Positions 63,734 to 64,000 of a stretch of 64,000 nt of DNA are shown here, piece by piece. The stretch covers positions 62,001 through 126,000 of the forward strand of contig JAJQFD010000039.1 in assembly GCA_021201335.1 (NCBI GenBank), written 5' to 3'. Made by a program: the position numbers and the translations under genes. Source of the stretch: Bacteroides sp. (GTDB lineage Bacteria > Bacteroidota > Bacteroidia > Bacteroidales > Bacteroidaceae). Position 1 is the first letter of the stretch; every line of letters begins with the position of its first letter. Below the pieces are notes generated by a model. The model was given only the letters and a program-made list of their open reading frames with translations, ran no database searches and was not told the DNA's origin.

Positions 63734-64000
63734 AGCAGTGACCCCATCTAGGGTCAGATGTGCATGACCCCGGGTTTTACCCAGTCATGTTTGGAAGATA
63801 ACATTCCTTAGCAATCAATCCAAAATCTATGGTTTGCTGAAGAAATCCCGGAGGGATTTGATGTGCATAACCACGGGATGTAATCCCGTGGAAACAGATA
63901 ACCCAACTCTACTCTTACAGCCCCAATAGGGGGTGAAAAATATATTATTGACCTATTTAGTAGCTCCCGGGATAGTTATTTCTATCCCGTGGGATATCCA
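63734..64000. repeat. Gene-free region of GC-rich short palindromes
   Basis: Several small palindromes occur in a row: GACCCCATCTAGGGTC (near 63740), GGGTTTTACCC (near 63772), CCACGGGATGTAATCCCGTGG (near 63873), and CCCGGGATAG with CTATCCCGTGGG at the end. Nearby motifs ATGTGCATgAC and ATGTGCATaACC repeat. The base composition is unlike the AT-rich flanks. It resembles the intergenic repeat clusters of gut Bacteroidetes genomes. No gene is seen, and it runs off the right edge. Confidence 0.5.

Overview
The window looks like a chromosomal piece of a gut-type Bacteroidales genome, in the Bacteroides/Parabacteroides/Dysgonomonas range. The evidence is the low GC content, a SusC-type TonB receptor next to a hybrid two-component regulator, many lipoprotein signal peptides with short lipoboxes, and several Bacteroidetes-type promoters with a TAnnTTTG -7 box. 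Species cannot be fixed from the sequence alone.

Layout. 1-16.7 kb is an alpha-mannan-type polysaccharide utilisation region: partial susC, a hybrid two-component system (HTCS), GH92, a membrane-spanning Kelch-SARP regulator, GH125, GH76, and a SusA-like GH13 enzyme. 16.8-24.6 kb is housekeeping and relic material: a TPR protein, carbonic anhydrase, a decayed resB-ccsA cytochrome c maturation pair, a small stress-type membrane gene group and a broken FAD oxidoreductase. 24.7-27.5 kb holds a three-gene operon with an ATP-dependent DNA ligase and two unrecognised partners. 27.6-31.6 kb has a TonB receptor, a LuxR regulator and a lipoprotein. 31.9-35.8 kb is the scar of a nonribosomal peptide synthetase (partial C, epimerisation domain, partial C) with intact type II thioesterase and phosphopantetheinyl transferase genes. 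After tRNA-Asp, 36-42.8 kb is a pectin-type group (DUF4450 hydrolase, two GH28 enzymes). 42.9-46.9 kb is an operon of a glycine-rich repeat protein, a degenerate LytS-like kinase, an intact kinase and a LytTR regulator. 47.9-51.4 kb is a ppk1-ppk2-tspO operon. 51.4-58.7 kb is mixed small metabolism and repair (GNAT/YoaP, DUF2582, duplicated lipoprotein, hydrolase, flavodoxin, MGMT, an M17 N-domain protein). 58.7-63.5 kb is an amino-sugar group (XylR-type regulator, GH2 glucosaminidase-like enzyme, ROK kinase).

Two patterns stand out. First, three intergenic arrays each hold four palindromic units at a fixed step: 22 bp at about 11.05 kb and 39.45 kb, which share the AAGCTTAGAAAG unit, and 23 bp at about 57.6 kb with an unrelated CATCTT unit. 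A step of two helical turns in two unrelated sequence families suggests a common architecture. Second, seven otherwise good genes are each broken by a one-base shift in an A/T run of 7-9 bases (eight sites). That could be homopolymer sequencing error, real decay, or slippage. By contrast resB-ccsA and the NRPS carry nonsense changes or truncation, and look like genuine decay.
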